A program made the position numbers and the translations under genes. Shown one piece after another: positions 30,010 to 40,379 of a stretch of 64,000 nucleotides of DNA. This DNA is from Variovorax paradoxus (GTDB lineage Bacteria; Pseudomonadota; Gammaproteobacteria; Burkholderiales; Burkholderiaceae_C): contig NZ_JAUSXL010000002.1 in the NCBI RefSeq assembly GCF_030815975.1, forward strand, positions 2,964,501 through 3,028,500, read 5' to 3'. The notes beneath the pieces are model-generated. The model made no database searches, was not told where the DNA came from, and saw only the letters and a list, made by a program, of their open reading frames with translations. Position 1 is the stretch's first letter, and the number at the start of each line of letters is the position of its first letter.

Positions 30010-31029
30010 TCAGGGCGATTTCGATGGAGGCGTCGGCACCACCTCGCGCACGGCCGCGAGCATGCGCTCGCCGAGCTCGAGTTGGCCGTGCATGGACATG
30101 TGGGTGTCGTTCGAAAAATAGAAGTCGCGAATCTGCGTGCGTTTCTCGCGCGCGAATGCGTAGAGATCCGGTCCCGGCAGCCCGGACGTGCGGAACCCGG
30201 CCTCGAAATCCTTCGAGTAGTCGGGCTTCAGGTACACGGTGGTCTTGTTGGGAATCACCATCCACATGATAGGAAGCTTGCTGTGCGCCTTTGTGAAATT
30301 CTTCATCCATTCCAAATGCGCAGGGGTCAGCGGCCCATTGTCGTCATCTTCAGCGAAAAAGGGCATCTTGTCGCACGAGCGGTGGGAGAAGAGCTTGCAA
30401 CCATCGGGCACCGGGCGCACCCAGGTGTTCCAGTCGAAGTAGATGTCTGTTGCAGACTTTTTCGCTTTCCAGGTGTTGTAGTAGGTCGTGATGCCCGTCA
30501 TGAACTGCACGTTCCAGTTGGACGCGGGGTTCGGCACGGTCTCGTCCGGCGTGATCAGCGGATGGTCCATGGCGTCGAAGGGCCGGATCATCTTCTGGCA
30601 CTTCATGCTGTCCTTGGTGCGGTCGCCGAGCAGGCGTTCCACGCTCTCGATGATGATCAGCTTGCCCTTGAACCCGGTGCGCTCGATCCATTGGTCGAAG
30701 TCGCCGCAGAGCGCGTTCTCGTACTGGCCCCAGTAGGTGGTCGAGACGCGGTAGCCGGCCTTGACGAGGACCGACTGCCAGCGGAAGGTCATCGAGAAAC
30801 TGTCGCCGATGACCAGCACGTCGGCCTGGTCGACCGGCGTGCCCTTCAGGTAGGCGGGGTCCACCTTGGGCGGCGGGGCGGTCCAGCCGAATTCGCGCTC
30901 GGACAGGCGGCCGATCCGCGTGAGGTCGCCGTAAGGCACGGGGCTGGTGAGCGAAACGATCCACAGCACCATCAGGACGATGTAGCCGATCAGGAAGAAC
31001 CGCAGCCAGACTTTCGCGGGCGTCGTCAT
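30010..31029 (-). CDS. AlgJ/AlgX-like SGNH O-acetyltransferase
   Basis: 339 residues: one N-terminal membrane helix (VWLRFFLIGYIVLMVLWIVSL) and a periplasmic SGNH domain with the catalytic Ser in VLVIGDSFSMTF (~75) and the Asp-His pair in F-S-N-D-T-H-M-S-M-H-G near the C-terminus. The pairing with the upstream MBOAT protein mirrors AlgI plus AlgJ/AlgX, in which the MBOAT moves acetyl groups across the membrane and the SGNH enzyme attaches them to a polysaccharide. Gap to the MBOAT gene six bases. Substrate unknown. Confidence 0.82.
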   Translation of the reverse strand: MTTPAKVWLRFFLIGYIVLMVLWIVSLTSPVPYGDLTRIGRLSEREFGWTAPPPKVDPAYLKGTPVDQADVLVIGDSFSMTFRWQSVLVKAGYRVSTTYWGQYENALCGDFDQWIERTGFKGKLIIIESVERLLGDRTKDSMKCQKMIRPFDAMDHPLITPDETVPNPASNWNVQFMTGITTYYNTWKAKKSATDIYFDWNTWVRPVPDGCKLFSHRSCDKMPFFAEDDDNGPLTPAHLEWMKNFTKAHSKLPIMWMVIPNKTTVYLKPDYSKDFEAGFRTSGLPGPDLYAFAREKRTQIRDFYFSNDTHMSMHGQLELGERMLAAVREVVPTPPSKSP

Positions 31030-31035
31030 GTCGAA

Positions 31036-32529
31036 TCAGAATTGGAAGTAAAGGAACGGGCTGTAGTTGCCCAGCTTCGAGACGCACCAGGCGAAGAGCG
31101 CGAAGGTGCCGATCGCCAGCACGGCCGCGGAGCACCAGGCCATGACGGGCTGGCCGGCCACCGCCTTCGGGTGGGGAATCCAGCGCTCGAGCGTGATCGT
31201 CGGAGGCAGTGCCAGGCAGATGACGATGCCCGCGAGCATGGTCTGGAAGAACTCGGGCTTGCGGAACGGAACCGGCCCGAGTTCGCTGAACGCGGAAGGC
31301 GGTGCGCCATGCAGGCCGAGCATGCCCTTGTAGATGGCCATGGCCGTGTGCAGGCCGTCGGCGCGGAACACGATCCAGGCCAGCACCACGCACAGGAAGG
31401 TCAGGAACCAGCCCAGCACGCGTGCGACCGGACCGGCCGGAATGTTGCGCCGCACCTTGGCGTTCCAGAGGTGGTTGATCATCAGGAACACGCCGTGCAG
31501 CGCGCCCCAGATCACGAAGGTCCAGGCGGCCCCGTGCCAGAGGCCGCCGAGCAGCATCGTGAGGAACAGGTTCAGGTAGCGCCGGGCCGGCCCCTTGCGG
31601 TTGCCGCCCAGCGGCACGTAGAGGTAGTCGCGCAGGAAGTTCGACAGCGAGATGTGCCAGCGCCGCCAGAACTCGATGATGTTGGTCGACTTGTAGGGCG
31701 AGCGAAAGTTGAGCGGAAGCTGCACGCCCAGGCACAGCGACAGGCCGACCGCCATGTCCGAGTAGCCCGAGAAGTCGAAATAGATCTGCAGCGTGTAGGC
31801 GAGCGCGCCGAACCACGCGGTGTAGAGCGTGGGCTCGATGCCCTTGTGCACGCCGTTGAACATCATGTCGGCGTATTGGCCCACCGGGTCGGCGATCAAG
31901 AGCTTCTTGGCCAGGCCGAAGGTGAAGATCGCAATGCCGAGCGCCACCTTGTTGGGGTCGAGCCGGTAGGTGGCCGCATTGGCGAACTGCGGCATCATCT
32001 GCGCGTGGTGCAGCACCGGGCCCGCGATCAGGTGCGGAAAGTAGGTGACGAACAGCACGTAGTGGATGAAGCTGCGCTCATGCACCTTGCCCTGCCAGCA
32101 GTCGACCAGGAAGGCGATCTGGGTGAAGGTATAGAACGAGATGCCGATCGGCAGCACGATGTGCAGCAGCGGAATCTGCGAGAGGCCCGCCGCGGCCAGC
32201 CCGTCGTTCACGTTCGAGACGAAGAAGTTGGCGTACTTGAAGACCGCGAGCACGCCCAGGTTGACCACCAGCGCCAGCACCAGCAGCGATTTGCGCTTGC
32301 GGTCGTCCCGGTCCGGCGCGGGCGACAGGCGCAGCCCGAACCAGTAGTTGATGCAGATGGATGCCACCAGCAGCGGCAGCGCCTTGACGCTCCACCAGCC
32401 GTAGAAGAACAGCGAGGCCAGGGCAAGAAAGCCTGCGGCGGATCGGGCGTTGCGCTTGCCGATCAGGAAGAACCCGATCAGCACCAGCGGGAAGAAGACA
32501 AAAATGAAGGGATACGAATTGAAAAGCAT
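31036..32529 (-). CDS. AlgI-like MBOAT O-acyltransferase
   Basis: About 497 residues (start ATG 32529; an in-frame GTG at 32547 adds six residues). Multiple helices from MLFNSYPFIFVFFPLVLI, FWRRWHISLSNFLRDYLYVPLGGNRKG and the active-site histidine in LLGGLWHGAAWTFVIWG identify the AlgI/DltB-like membrane-bound O-acyltransferase family. It passes acetyl groups to the periplasm for the SGNH partner encoded just downstream. The alginate-type biosynthetic genes are not in this window, so it may act on another exopolysaccharide. Confidence 0.92.
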   Translation of the reverse strand: MLFNSYPFIFVFFPLVLIGFFLIGKRNARSAAGFLALASLFFYGWWSVKALPLLVASICINYWFGLRLSPAPDRDDRKRKSLLVLALVVNLGVLAVFKYANFFVSNVNDGLAAAGLSQIPLLHIVLPIGISFYTFTQIAFLVDCWQGKVHERSFIHYVLFVTYFPHLIAGPVLHHAQMMPQFANAATYRLDPNKVALGIAIFTFGLAKKLLIADPVGQYADMMFNGVHKGIEPTLYTAWFGALAYTLQIYFDFSGYSDMAVGLSLCLGVQLPLNFRSPYKSTNIIEFWRRWHISLSNFLRDYLYVPLGGNRKGPARRYLNLFLTMLLGGLWHGAAWTFVIWGALHGVFLMINHLWNAKVRRNIPAGPVARVLGWFLTFLCVVLAWIVFRADGLHTAMAIYKGMLGLHGAPPSAFSELGPVPFRKPEFFQTMLAGIVICLALPPTITLERWIPHPKAVAGQPVMAWCSAAVLAIGTFALFAWCVSKLGNYSPFLYFQF

Positions 32530-32607
32530 CGCAGGAGGGAAGGGCACTCCGGCGAGCGCCTTTTTTGTCTTGGTCGTTGTGCGGCCGCTCTGGCGGCCAG
32601 TCTCGGA

Positions 32608-33213
32608 TTATCGCGTGCCGGGCGGAACCCACCGCTTCCAGAGACTCCGGACCTCTGCACCGAGTTCCTCCAGCAAGAGCGACTCGTTGAAAATGACGGC
32701 GTCTGCCGCAGCCCTGCGCAGCCCGCGGGGCGCCTGCTGGGCGATCACCGCCCGCACGGCCTCGGGCGTCCAGCCCGAGCGCGCCACCACGCGCTGCAGC
32801 TGCGTTGCCTCTGTGGCATCGACCACCAGCACCCGGTCGACCATGGCTCGCCAGCGGCCGGATTCGACCAGGAGGGGCACGTCGAAAACCACCACCGCCC
32901 CGGGCCCGGCGGCCGAGGCCATGCGCTCCGTCTCGGCGCCGATCAGCGGATGCAGGATCGATTCGAGGCGCTTCTTGGCGCTGCTGTCGGCGAACACGAG
33001 CTGCCGCATCGCCGCGCGGTCCAGCCCGCCATCCGCGGCGATGACGGTGCGGCCGAAGGCGGCCTCGAGGGCCGGCATCGCGATGCCCGAAGGCTGCGCA
33101 ATGCGGCGCGCAATGGCATCGGTGTCGACCAGCACGGCGCCTTCGGCGACCAGCAGGGCGGCGACCGTGCTCTTGCCGCTTCCGATGCCGCCCGTCAGGC
33201 CGATGCGCCGCAT
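32608..33213 (-). CDS. coaE: Dephospho-CoA kinase
   Basis: 201 residues, last step of CoA synthesis. MRRIGLTGGIGSGKSTV P-loop at the N-terminus, VDTDAIARRI, L-H-P-L-I-x-x-E, and VVFDVPLLVESGRW are all present. Start at 33213; longer frames overlap pilD and have no support. Ten bases after pilD and clustered with it, as in many proteobacteria. Confidence 0.97.
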   Translation of the reverse strand: MRRIGLTGGIGSGKSTVAALLVAEGAVLVDTDAIARRIAQPSGIAMPALEAAFGRTVIAADGGLDRAAMRQLVFADSSAKKRLESILHPLIGAETERMASAAGPGAVVVFDVPLLVESGRWRAMVDRVLVVDATEATQLQRVVARSGWTPEAVRAVIAQQAPRGLRRAAADAVIFNESLLLEELGAEVRSLWKRWVPPGTR

Positions 33214-33223
33214 CACGCGCTCC

Positions 33224-34189
33224 TCAGCGGCCGAATGCGCCGAGCGGAAAGGCGAAGGGAATCCATTGCCGCACGAGCTCCGGGCCCGCCACCAGGCAGA
33301 CCAGGCCGGCACCGGCAAGGAAGGGACCGAAGGCCATGGGAATGTCCTTGTGCGCCAGCTTCCCGACAAAGCGCAGCGTGAGGCCGATCACGGCGCCCAC
33401 CAGCGATGAAACGAGGATGATGGCAATGAGGTAGTCGGCCCCCAGCCATGCGCCGAGTGCCGCCAGCAGTTTGAAGTCGCCATATCCCATGCCCTCCTTG
33501 CCCGTGGCCAGGCGATAGCCATGGTACACAAGCCACAGGCTCAGGTAGCCGAACACGGCGCCCCAGACCGCCGAGTTCAGCGCGGTGCCGGTCCAGCCCA
33601 TGGCCGCACCGACGAGCCCGAGCCAGAGCAATGGATAGTTGAGCGCGTCGGGCAGGAACTGGGTGTCGAAATCGATCAGGAACTGGCAGACCAGGAGCGC
33701 CGCGAACGCCGCCCAGAGCGCGCCGGTGGGCGTGAGGCCGAAGCGGTAGGCGCAGAGCGCGAAGAGCGCGCCAGTTACCAGTTCGACCAGCGGATAGCGC
33801 GGGCTGATGGGCGTCTTGCAGGCGGCGCAGCGGCCCCGCAGCAGCAGGTAGCTCAGCACCGGAATGTTCTGGTACCAGCGGATCGCGTGGCCGCAGGCGC
33901 CGCAGCGCGAGGCCGGCCGGGCGAGGTCGAACGGCGGCAGCGCCTCGATGGCCAGGGCCGCCTGGTCCGCCGCGGCTTCGAGCCCGGCCGGGTGCTGCGC
34001 CTTCGGCCCGAACACGAGCGACCAGAGCGACGGAACGTCCTTGGACGACATCAGGTTGGCCACGGCATCGGCCAGCCAGCCCCGGTACATCATGGCCGGG
34101 GTGCGGTAGATCACCACGTTCAGAAAACTGCCGACCAGCAACCCCAGGACGCCGGCGAAAGCGGCGTCGAACTCCTGCGACACCAGCAT
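33224..34189 (-). CDS. pilD: Type IV prepilin peptidase/N-methyltransferase PilD
   Basis: 321 residues, an inner-membrane aspartyl protease that removes and methylates prepilin leaders for type IV pili or type II secretion. Two zinc-binding CxxC pairs (CGACG ... CAACK), the first catalytic Asp in DFDTQFLPD, the second in GMGYGDFKLL, and several helices are present. Its ATG overlaps the pilC TGA by one base (TGATG). Confidence 0.96.
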   Translation of the reverse strand: MLVSQEFDAAFAGVLGLLVGSFLNVVIYRTPAMMYRGWLADAVANLMSSKDVPSLWSLVFGPKAQHPAGLEAAADQAALAIEALPPFDLARPASRCGACGHAIRWYQNIPVLSYLLLRGRCAACKTPISPRYPLVELVTGALFALCAYRFGLTPTGALWAAFAALLVCQFLIDFDTQFLPDALNYPLLWLGLVGAAMGWTGTALNSAVWGAVFGYLSLWLVYHGYRLATGKEGMGYGDFKLLAALGAWLGADYLIAIILVSSLVGAVIGLTLRFVGKLAHKDIPMAFGPFLAGAGLVCLVAGPELVRQWIPFAFPLGAFGR

Positions 34190-35418
34190 CAAACGACCTG
34201 GCCCAACTTGAAGATGGGCAGGTACATCGAGACCACGATGCCGCCGATGATCACGCCGAGGAACACGATGATGATGGGTTCCATCAGGCTCGAGAGGCCG
34301 GCCACCATGTCGTCCACCTCGGACTCGTAGAAGTCGGCGGCCTTGCCCAGCATGTGGTCGATGGAGCCGGACTCCTCGCCGATGGCCGTCATCTGGATCA
34401 CCATCGAGGGGAACAGGTTGACGTTGGTCATGGCCGTCGTGAGGCTGGTGCCGGTCGAGACTTCCTGCTGGATCTTGGCCGTGGCGTCGCCGTAGACGGT
34501 GTTGCCTGAAGCGCCGCCCACCGAGTCGAGCGCCTCGACCAGCGGAACGCCGGCCGCGAACATGGTGGCAAGGGTGCGGGTCCAGCGGGCCACGCACGAT
34601 TTCTCGATCAGCGTGCCGAAGATCGGCACGCGCAGCAGCGCGCGGTCCATGACCCGCTGCACACGCTCGTTGCGTTTCCAGGCCTGCAGGAAAAAGTAGG
34701 TGCCGCCGCCGATCACGCTGAAGATCAGCCACCAGTAGGAGACGAAGAATTCGCTCATCGCCATCACGAACAGCGTGGGTGCGGGCAGGTCGGCGCCGAA
34801 GGAGCTGAACACCTGCTTGAAGGCCGGAATCACGAAGATCATGATGATGGCCACCACCACGAACGCGACCACCACCACCGATGTGGGATACATCAGCGCC
34901 GACTTGATCTTGGACTTGATCGCCTCGGTCTTCTCCATGTAGGTGGCCAGGCGGTCCAGCAGATCTTCCAGGATACCGGCCGCTTCGCCGGCTTCCACCA
35001 GGTTGCAGTAGAGGTGGTCGAAATACTTCGGAAACTTGCGGAAGGCCGCCGAAAGCGAGGTTCCGGTCTCCACATCGCTGCGGATGTCGTTGAGCAACCT
35101 TGCAACGCTCGGATTGGCATTGCCGCGGCCCACGATGTCGAACGACTGCAGCAGCGGGACGCCGGCCTTCATCATGGTTGCCAGCTGGCGCGTGAAGATC
35201 GCGATGTCCTTGGGCTTGATGGACTTGCCCGAGCGCATGCGGCGCTTCTTGATCTTGGATGCAAGAACGCCCTGTCGCCGCAGGGCGGCCTGCACCTGGT
35301 TCTCGCCGGCGGCCCGAAGCTCGCCGCGCACCAGCTTGCCGTTGCGGTCCTTGCCTTCCCACTCGTAGACAAATTCCTTGAGCGTGTTCGAGGTGCGGGT
35401 GGATGCCACTGTTGCCAT
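34189..35418 (-). CDS. pilC: Type IV pilus inner-membrane platform protein PilC
   Basis: 409 residues with two type II secretion GspF domains, each with paired helices (about 180-230 and 370-400), and the motifs F-T-R-Q-L-A-T-M-M-K-A-G-V-P-L and W-T-R-T-L-A-T-M-F-A-A-G-V-P-L. PilC sits in the membrane and couples the PilB/PilT ATPases to pilin assembly. CGGAG before the ATG at 35418. 26 bases after pilB. Confidence 0.97.
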   Translation of the reverse strand: MATVASTRTSNTLKEFVYEWEGKDRNGKLVRGELRAAGENQVQAALRRQGVLASKIKKRRMRSGKSIKPKDIAIFTRQLATMMKAGVPLLQSFDIVGRGNANPSVARLLNDIRSDVETGTSLSAAFRKFPKYFDHLYCNLVEAGEAAGILEDLLDRLATYMEKTEAIKSKIKSALMYPTSVVVVAFVVVAIIMIFVIPAFKQVFSSFGADLPAPTLFVMAMSEFFVSYWWLIFSVIGGGTYFFLQAWKRNERVQRVMDRALLRVPIFGTLIEKSCVARWTRTLATMFAAGVPLVEALDSVGGASGNTVYGDATAKIQQEVSTGTSLTTAMTNVNLFPSMVIQMTAIGEESGSIDHMLGKAADFYESEVDDMVAGLSSLMEPIIIVFLGVIIGGIVVSMYLPIFKLGQVV

Positions 35419-35444
35419 TCGATCTCCGATTTGCGGTGTGTTCG

Positions 35445-37178
35445 TTATTCGTTGGTGACCGCCACCACTTCTTCGAGTGAGGTGAGTCCTTGCATGACTT
35501 TGCGCAGCCCCGACTGCCGCAGCGAGCGCACGCCCTCGGCCTCCGACTGGCGCGCGATATCCAGGGCGCTGCCGTCGCGCAGGATGATGGCCTGGATGGC
35601 CTCCGAAATCGGCATCACCTGGTAGATGCCGACCCGGCCCTTGTAGCCGTTGCTGCACGCTGCGCAGCCGACCGGCCGATAGGGCTTCCAGGTACCGTCC
35701 AACTGCTCTTCCTTGAAGCCCGCGTCCAGCAGCGCCTGGCGCGGCATGTCGGCCGGTGCGCGGCATACGTGGCAGAGGCGCCGCGCGAGCCGCTGGGCCG
35801 TGATCAGGATGACGCTGGAGGCAATGTTGAACGGCGCAATGCCCATGTTGCGCATGCGCGTGAGCGTGGTCGGTGCGTCGTTGGTGTGCAGCGTCGAGAG
35901 CACCAGGTGGCCCGTTTGCGCGGCCTTGATCGAGATGTCGGCGGTTTCGAGGTCGCGGATTTCGCCGACCATGATGATGTCGGGATCCTGCCGCAGGAAG
36001 GCGCGCAGCGCCGCGGCGAAGGTGAGTCCGGCGCGCTCGTTGACGTTCACCTGGTTCACGCCGGGCAGGTTGATTTCGGAAGGATCTTCCGCCGTGGCGA
36101 TGTTGACGCCGGGCTGGTTCAGCAGGTTCAGGCAGGTGTAGAGCGAAACCGTCTTGCCCGAACCGGTGGGGCCCGTCACCAGCACCATGCCATAGGGACG
36201 GCCGATCGCACGCAGCAGGCGCTCTTTTTCGTCGGCGTCATAGCCCAGGGCGTCGATGCCCAGGCGCGCGCTGCTCGGATCGAGAATACGGATCACGATC
36301 TTCTCGCCGAACAGCGTGGGCAGCGTGCTGACGCGGAAGTCGATGACGCGGTCGGGCCCGATCTTGAGCTTCATGCGGCCGTCCTGCGGCACGCGTTTCT
36401 CGGAAATGTCGAGCCGTGAAATGACCTTGATCCGCGAGGCCAGCTTGTCCTTGATGAGCGTGGGCGGGCTCGCGATCTCGCGCAGTTCGCCGTCGATGCG
36501 AAAGCGCACGCGGTAGTTGTGCTCGTAGGGCTCGAAGTGGATGTCCGAGGCCCGCATGCTGACGCCGTCGAGCAGCATCTTGTGCAGGAAGCGCACGACC
36601 GGTGCGTCCTCGACCTCGGCAACCGCCTGTTCGTTGGCGTCGCCCGAGGTGTCGGCCGTGACGTCGTCGAACTCGAACTCGGCGCCGACGATGCTGTTGA
36701 TGGATTCCGCCGCGGTGACCGCGGCGGCTTCGATCATGCGCGAGAGCTTGTCGTATTCGGCAATGACCCAGTCCACGCCCATCTGGGAGGCGAACTTGAT
36801 CTTTTCCACGGCCTGCTGGTCCGACGGGTCGGCTGTTGCAACAATGAGACGGTTGTTGCGCTTGCTGAGAACCACGATGCGGTAGGCGTTGCACAGCTTC
36901 GGGTCGAGCAGGTCCTTGGGCAGGCGCTGGTGGTCGATGGCGTCCAGGTCCAGCAGCGGGGCGCCAAAGGCGGTGGAAAGCGTGTGGGCCAGGTCGGCGG
37001 CCGAGACGGCGCCGCTGCCGGTCAGTTCGGCAATGAAGCTGGTCCGGCCGTTGAGCGACTTCTGATAGATGTCTTCCGCAGCCTTGGCCGGCAGCTTGCC
37101 GGCCGAAACCAGGGCGCGCGCAAGGCCCGGGAGGGCAATTTGCGTGTTTTCTTTAGCAGGAAGTTCGGCAGCAGCCAT
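35445..37178 (-). CDS. pilB: Type IV pilus assembly ATPase PilB
   Basis: 577 residues, hexameric cytoplasmic ATPase that extends pili. N-terminal MshEN-like domain (10-160; a candidate c-di-GMP-binding region), Walker A VTGPTGSGKTVSLYT (~330), Walker B D-P-D-I-I-M-V-G-E-I-R-D, His box LSTLHTNDAPTT, and a zinc tetracysteine (C-H-V-C ... C-A-A-C). Complete. First gene of pilBCD; no pilin gene is nearby. Confidence 0.97.
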   Translation of the reverse strand: MAAAELPAKENTQIALPGLARALVSAGKLPAKAAEDIYQKSLNGRTSFIAELTGSGAVSAADLAHTLSTAFGAPLLDLDAIDHQRLPKDLLDPKLCNAYRIVVLSKRNNRLIVATADPSDQQAVEKIKFASQMGVDWVIAEYDKLSRMIEAAAVTAAESINSIVGAEFEFDDVTADTSGDANEQAVAEVEDAPVVRFLHKMLLDGVSMRASDIHFEPYEHNYRVRFRIDGELREIASPPTLIKDKLASRIKVISRLDISEKRVPQDGRMKLKIGPDRVIDFRVSTLPTLFGEKIVIRILDPSSARLGIDALGYDADEKERLLRAIGRPYGMVLVTGPTGSGKTVSLYTCLNLLNQPGVNIATAEDPSEINLPGVNQVNVNERAGLTFAAALRAFLRQDPDIIMVGEIRDLETADISIKAAQTGHLVLSTLHTNDAPTTLTRMRNMGIAPFNIASSVILITAQRLARRLCHVCRAPADMPRQALLDAGFKEEQLDGTWKPYRPVGCAACSNGYKGRVGIYQVMPISEAIQAIILRDGSALDIARQSEAEGVRSLRQSGLRKVMQGLTSLEEVVAVTNE

Positions 37179-37279
37179 TCAGCGAATTGCAAGAGATGTG
37201 AAAAAGTGCTTCACGATCATCGCTGAACGACCCGTCCCTGTAAATCGCTACGCAGCAACAGGCACGGGCATTATTTGTG

Positions 37280-37294
37280 CCAGCCAAAGGCTGG
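37280..37294 (-). terminator. Small hairpin at the 3' end of tRNA-Pro
   Basis: CCAGCC-N3-GGCTGG, with one arm overlapping the CCA end of the tRNA gene, on the downstream side of it (minus strand). No T-run follows, so it is a weak candidate terminator or 3' processing hairpin. Confidence 0.3.
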
Positions 37295-37368
37295 TCGGGG
37301 TGAGAGGATTCGAACCTCCGGCCTCTACGTCCCGAACGTAGCGCTCTACCAGGCTAAGCTACACCCCG
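37292..37368 (-). tRNA. tRNA-Pro (anticodon CGG)
   Basis: Cloverleaf from CGGGGTG...CACCCCG, with D arm around GCCTGGTAGAGC, anticodon stem CTACG/CGTAG with loop TTCGGGA (anticodon CGG), T arm with GGTTCGAATC, and an encoded CCA end. 77 bases including CCA. It reads CCG codons, common in this GC-rich genome. It lies between pilB and ispB on the same strand. Confidence 0.97.
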
Positions 37369-37418
37369 ATTGGTTGCAAAAAAAAGAGAATTCGTCCTTG
37401 CCAACTCTTGTGAGGTGT

Positions 37419-38456
37419 TCAGGCACGTCGCTCAAGCAACTGAGCCGCCAATTGTAGCAAACCGTCGGCATGCGAATTGGACGGAAAGTCGCGCAGTGCG
37501 TGAATCGCGCGCTTTGCCTCGTCGGCCGCGGCGGCGCGCGAGGCTTCCAGGGCGCCGGTGGCGTGGACGATTTCGACGATCTTGCCGAGCTGGGCGGTGT
37601 CGCCGGCCTCGATGGCCGCGCGCACCAGCGTGGCCTGGGCGGGACTGCCACGCCGCATGGCGAAGATCAGCGGCAGCGTGGTCTTGCCCTCGCGCAGGTC
37701 GTCGCCCACGTTCTTTCCGGTTTCGTGCGCGTCGCCCGCGTAGTCGAGCACGTCGTCGATCACCTGGAACGCCGTGCCCAGCGCCTGGCCGTAGGTGGCG
37801 CAGGCTTCCTCGACTTCAGGCGTGGCGCCTGCCAGCACGGCGGCGAGCCGTGTGCTGGCTTCGAAAAGCTTGGCGGTCTTGGAGCGGATCACGCGCAGGT
37901 AGGCGGATTCGTCCAGCGTCGCGTCATGCATGTTCATCAGCTGGAGCACTTCGCCTTCTGCGATCACGTTGGTCGCCTCGGCCAGAATTTGCATGATGCG
38001 CATGTTGTTTGCATCCAACATCATCTGGAAGGCGCGCGAATAAAGGAAGTCGCCGACCAGCACGCTGGCCGGATTGCCGAACGATTCGTTGGCCGTCGGG
38101 CGCCCGCGCCGCAGTGTCGATTCGTCGACCACGTCGTCGTGCAGCAGGGTGGCCGTGTGGATGAACTCCACCACCGCCGCCAGGTTGAAGCGCTGCTCGC
38201 CCGTGTAGCCGAGGGCGCCCGACATGAGAAGCAGGAGCGCCGGGCGCAGGCGTTTGCCGCCCGCGGAGATGATGTACTTCGACACCTGGCTGACCAGGGG
38301 CACGCCCGTGTCGAGGCGCTGCGCGATCACACGGTCGACTTCGACCATGTCGCCGGCGATCAAATCCAGCACGGTGGCGGTGGGGGAGGTATCGGCGGCG
38401 TGAACTGGCAAGGCGTTTGCGCGCGGCGCGTCTGAATGCGAAAGTGACAGCGGCAC
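37419..38456 (-). CDS. ispB: Octaprenyl/polyprenyl diphosphate synthase
   Basis: 345 residues, a trans-prenyltransferase making the ubiquinone side chain. First Asp-rich motif DDVVD in LLHDDVVDEST (~105), GGKRLRPALLLL, and second DDVLD in QVIDDVLDYAGD. Start codon is GTG at 38456; a TATAAT hexamer on the minus strand at 38474-38479 may be its -10 box, giving a short leader. Divergent from rplU-rpmA-obgE, the normal arrangement in proteobacteria. Confidence 0.95.
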   Translation of the reverse strand: MPLSLSHSDAPRANALPVHAADTSPTATVLDLIAGDMVEVDRVIAQRLDTGVPLVSQVSKYIISAGGKRLRPALLLLMSGALGYTGEQRFNLAAVVEFIHTATLLHDDVVDESTLRRGRPTANESFGNPASVLVGDFLYSRAFQMMLDANNMRIMQILAEATNVIAEGEVLQLMNMHDATLDESAYLRVIRSKTAKLFEASTRLAAVLAGATPEVEEACATYGQALGTAFQVIDDVLDYAGDAHETGKNVGDDLREGKTTLPLIFAMRRGSPAQATLVRAAIEAGDTAQLGKIVEIVHATGALEASRAAAADEAKRAIHALRDFPSNSHADGLLQLAAQLLERRA

Positions 38457-38544
38457 GAGGCCGGAAGGCGCAGATTATAGGGAGGAGCGCACACCGGCCC
38501 GGCGGCCCTTCGGCTCAAACCATGTTAGCGCGTGCAAACCGTGC

Positions 38545-38550
38545 TAGAAT
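38545..38550 (+). promoter_or_regulatory. Putative -10 box of the rplU-rpmA operon
   Basis: TAGAAT, 51 bases before the rplU start in the ispB/rplU divergent gap; the -35 region (around 38521-38527) is poor. This weak-(-35)/TAGAAT pattern is plausible for a growth-linked ribosomal protein promoter. Position is tentative. Confidence 0.4.
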
Positions 38551-38601
38551 CTAGGGCTCTGCGGAATTCGCCGTGGAGCTCATATTCCCCAAGAGGTTCA
38601 C

Positions 38602-38913
38602 ATGTACGCGGTCATAAAAACCGGCGGCAAGCAGTATCGCGTTGCTTCCGGCGAAAAAATTAAAGTAGAACAGATTGCTGCGGATGTAGGCCAGGAAATC
38701 GTGATCGATCAGGTTCTCGCAGTCGGCAACGGCAGTGAAATCAAGATCGGTACGCCCCTGGTGTCCGGCGCAACGGTGACAGTCACGGTACTGTCGCACG
38801 GCAAGCACGACAAGGTCGGCATCTTCAAGATGCGCCGTCGCAAGCACTATCAGAAACGTCAAGGCCATCGCCAGCAGTTCACCGAACTGCAAATCGGCGC
38901 GATCGCTGGCTAA
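38602..38913 (+). CDS. rplU: 50S ribosomal protein L21
   Basis: 103 residues, full length. [24 protein letters not shown] and the [16 protein letters not shown] C-terminal 23S-binding signature are diagnostic. AGAGG before the start. 12 bases before rpmA, forming the conserved L21-L27 operon. Confidence 0.99.
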   Translation: MYAVIKTGGKQYRVASGEKIKVEQIAADVGQEIVIDQVLAVGNGSEIKIGTPLVSGATVTVTVLSHGKHDKVGIFKMRRRKHYQKRQGHRQQFTELQIGAIAG

Positions 38914-38925
38914 GGAGCAGATTCC

Positions 38926-40336
<1,411 letters not shown>

Positions 40337-40379
40337 ATCCCGACTCCCCACGCAGCATTCACGACCGTCGCACCCTTCC

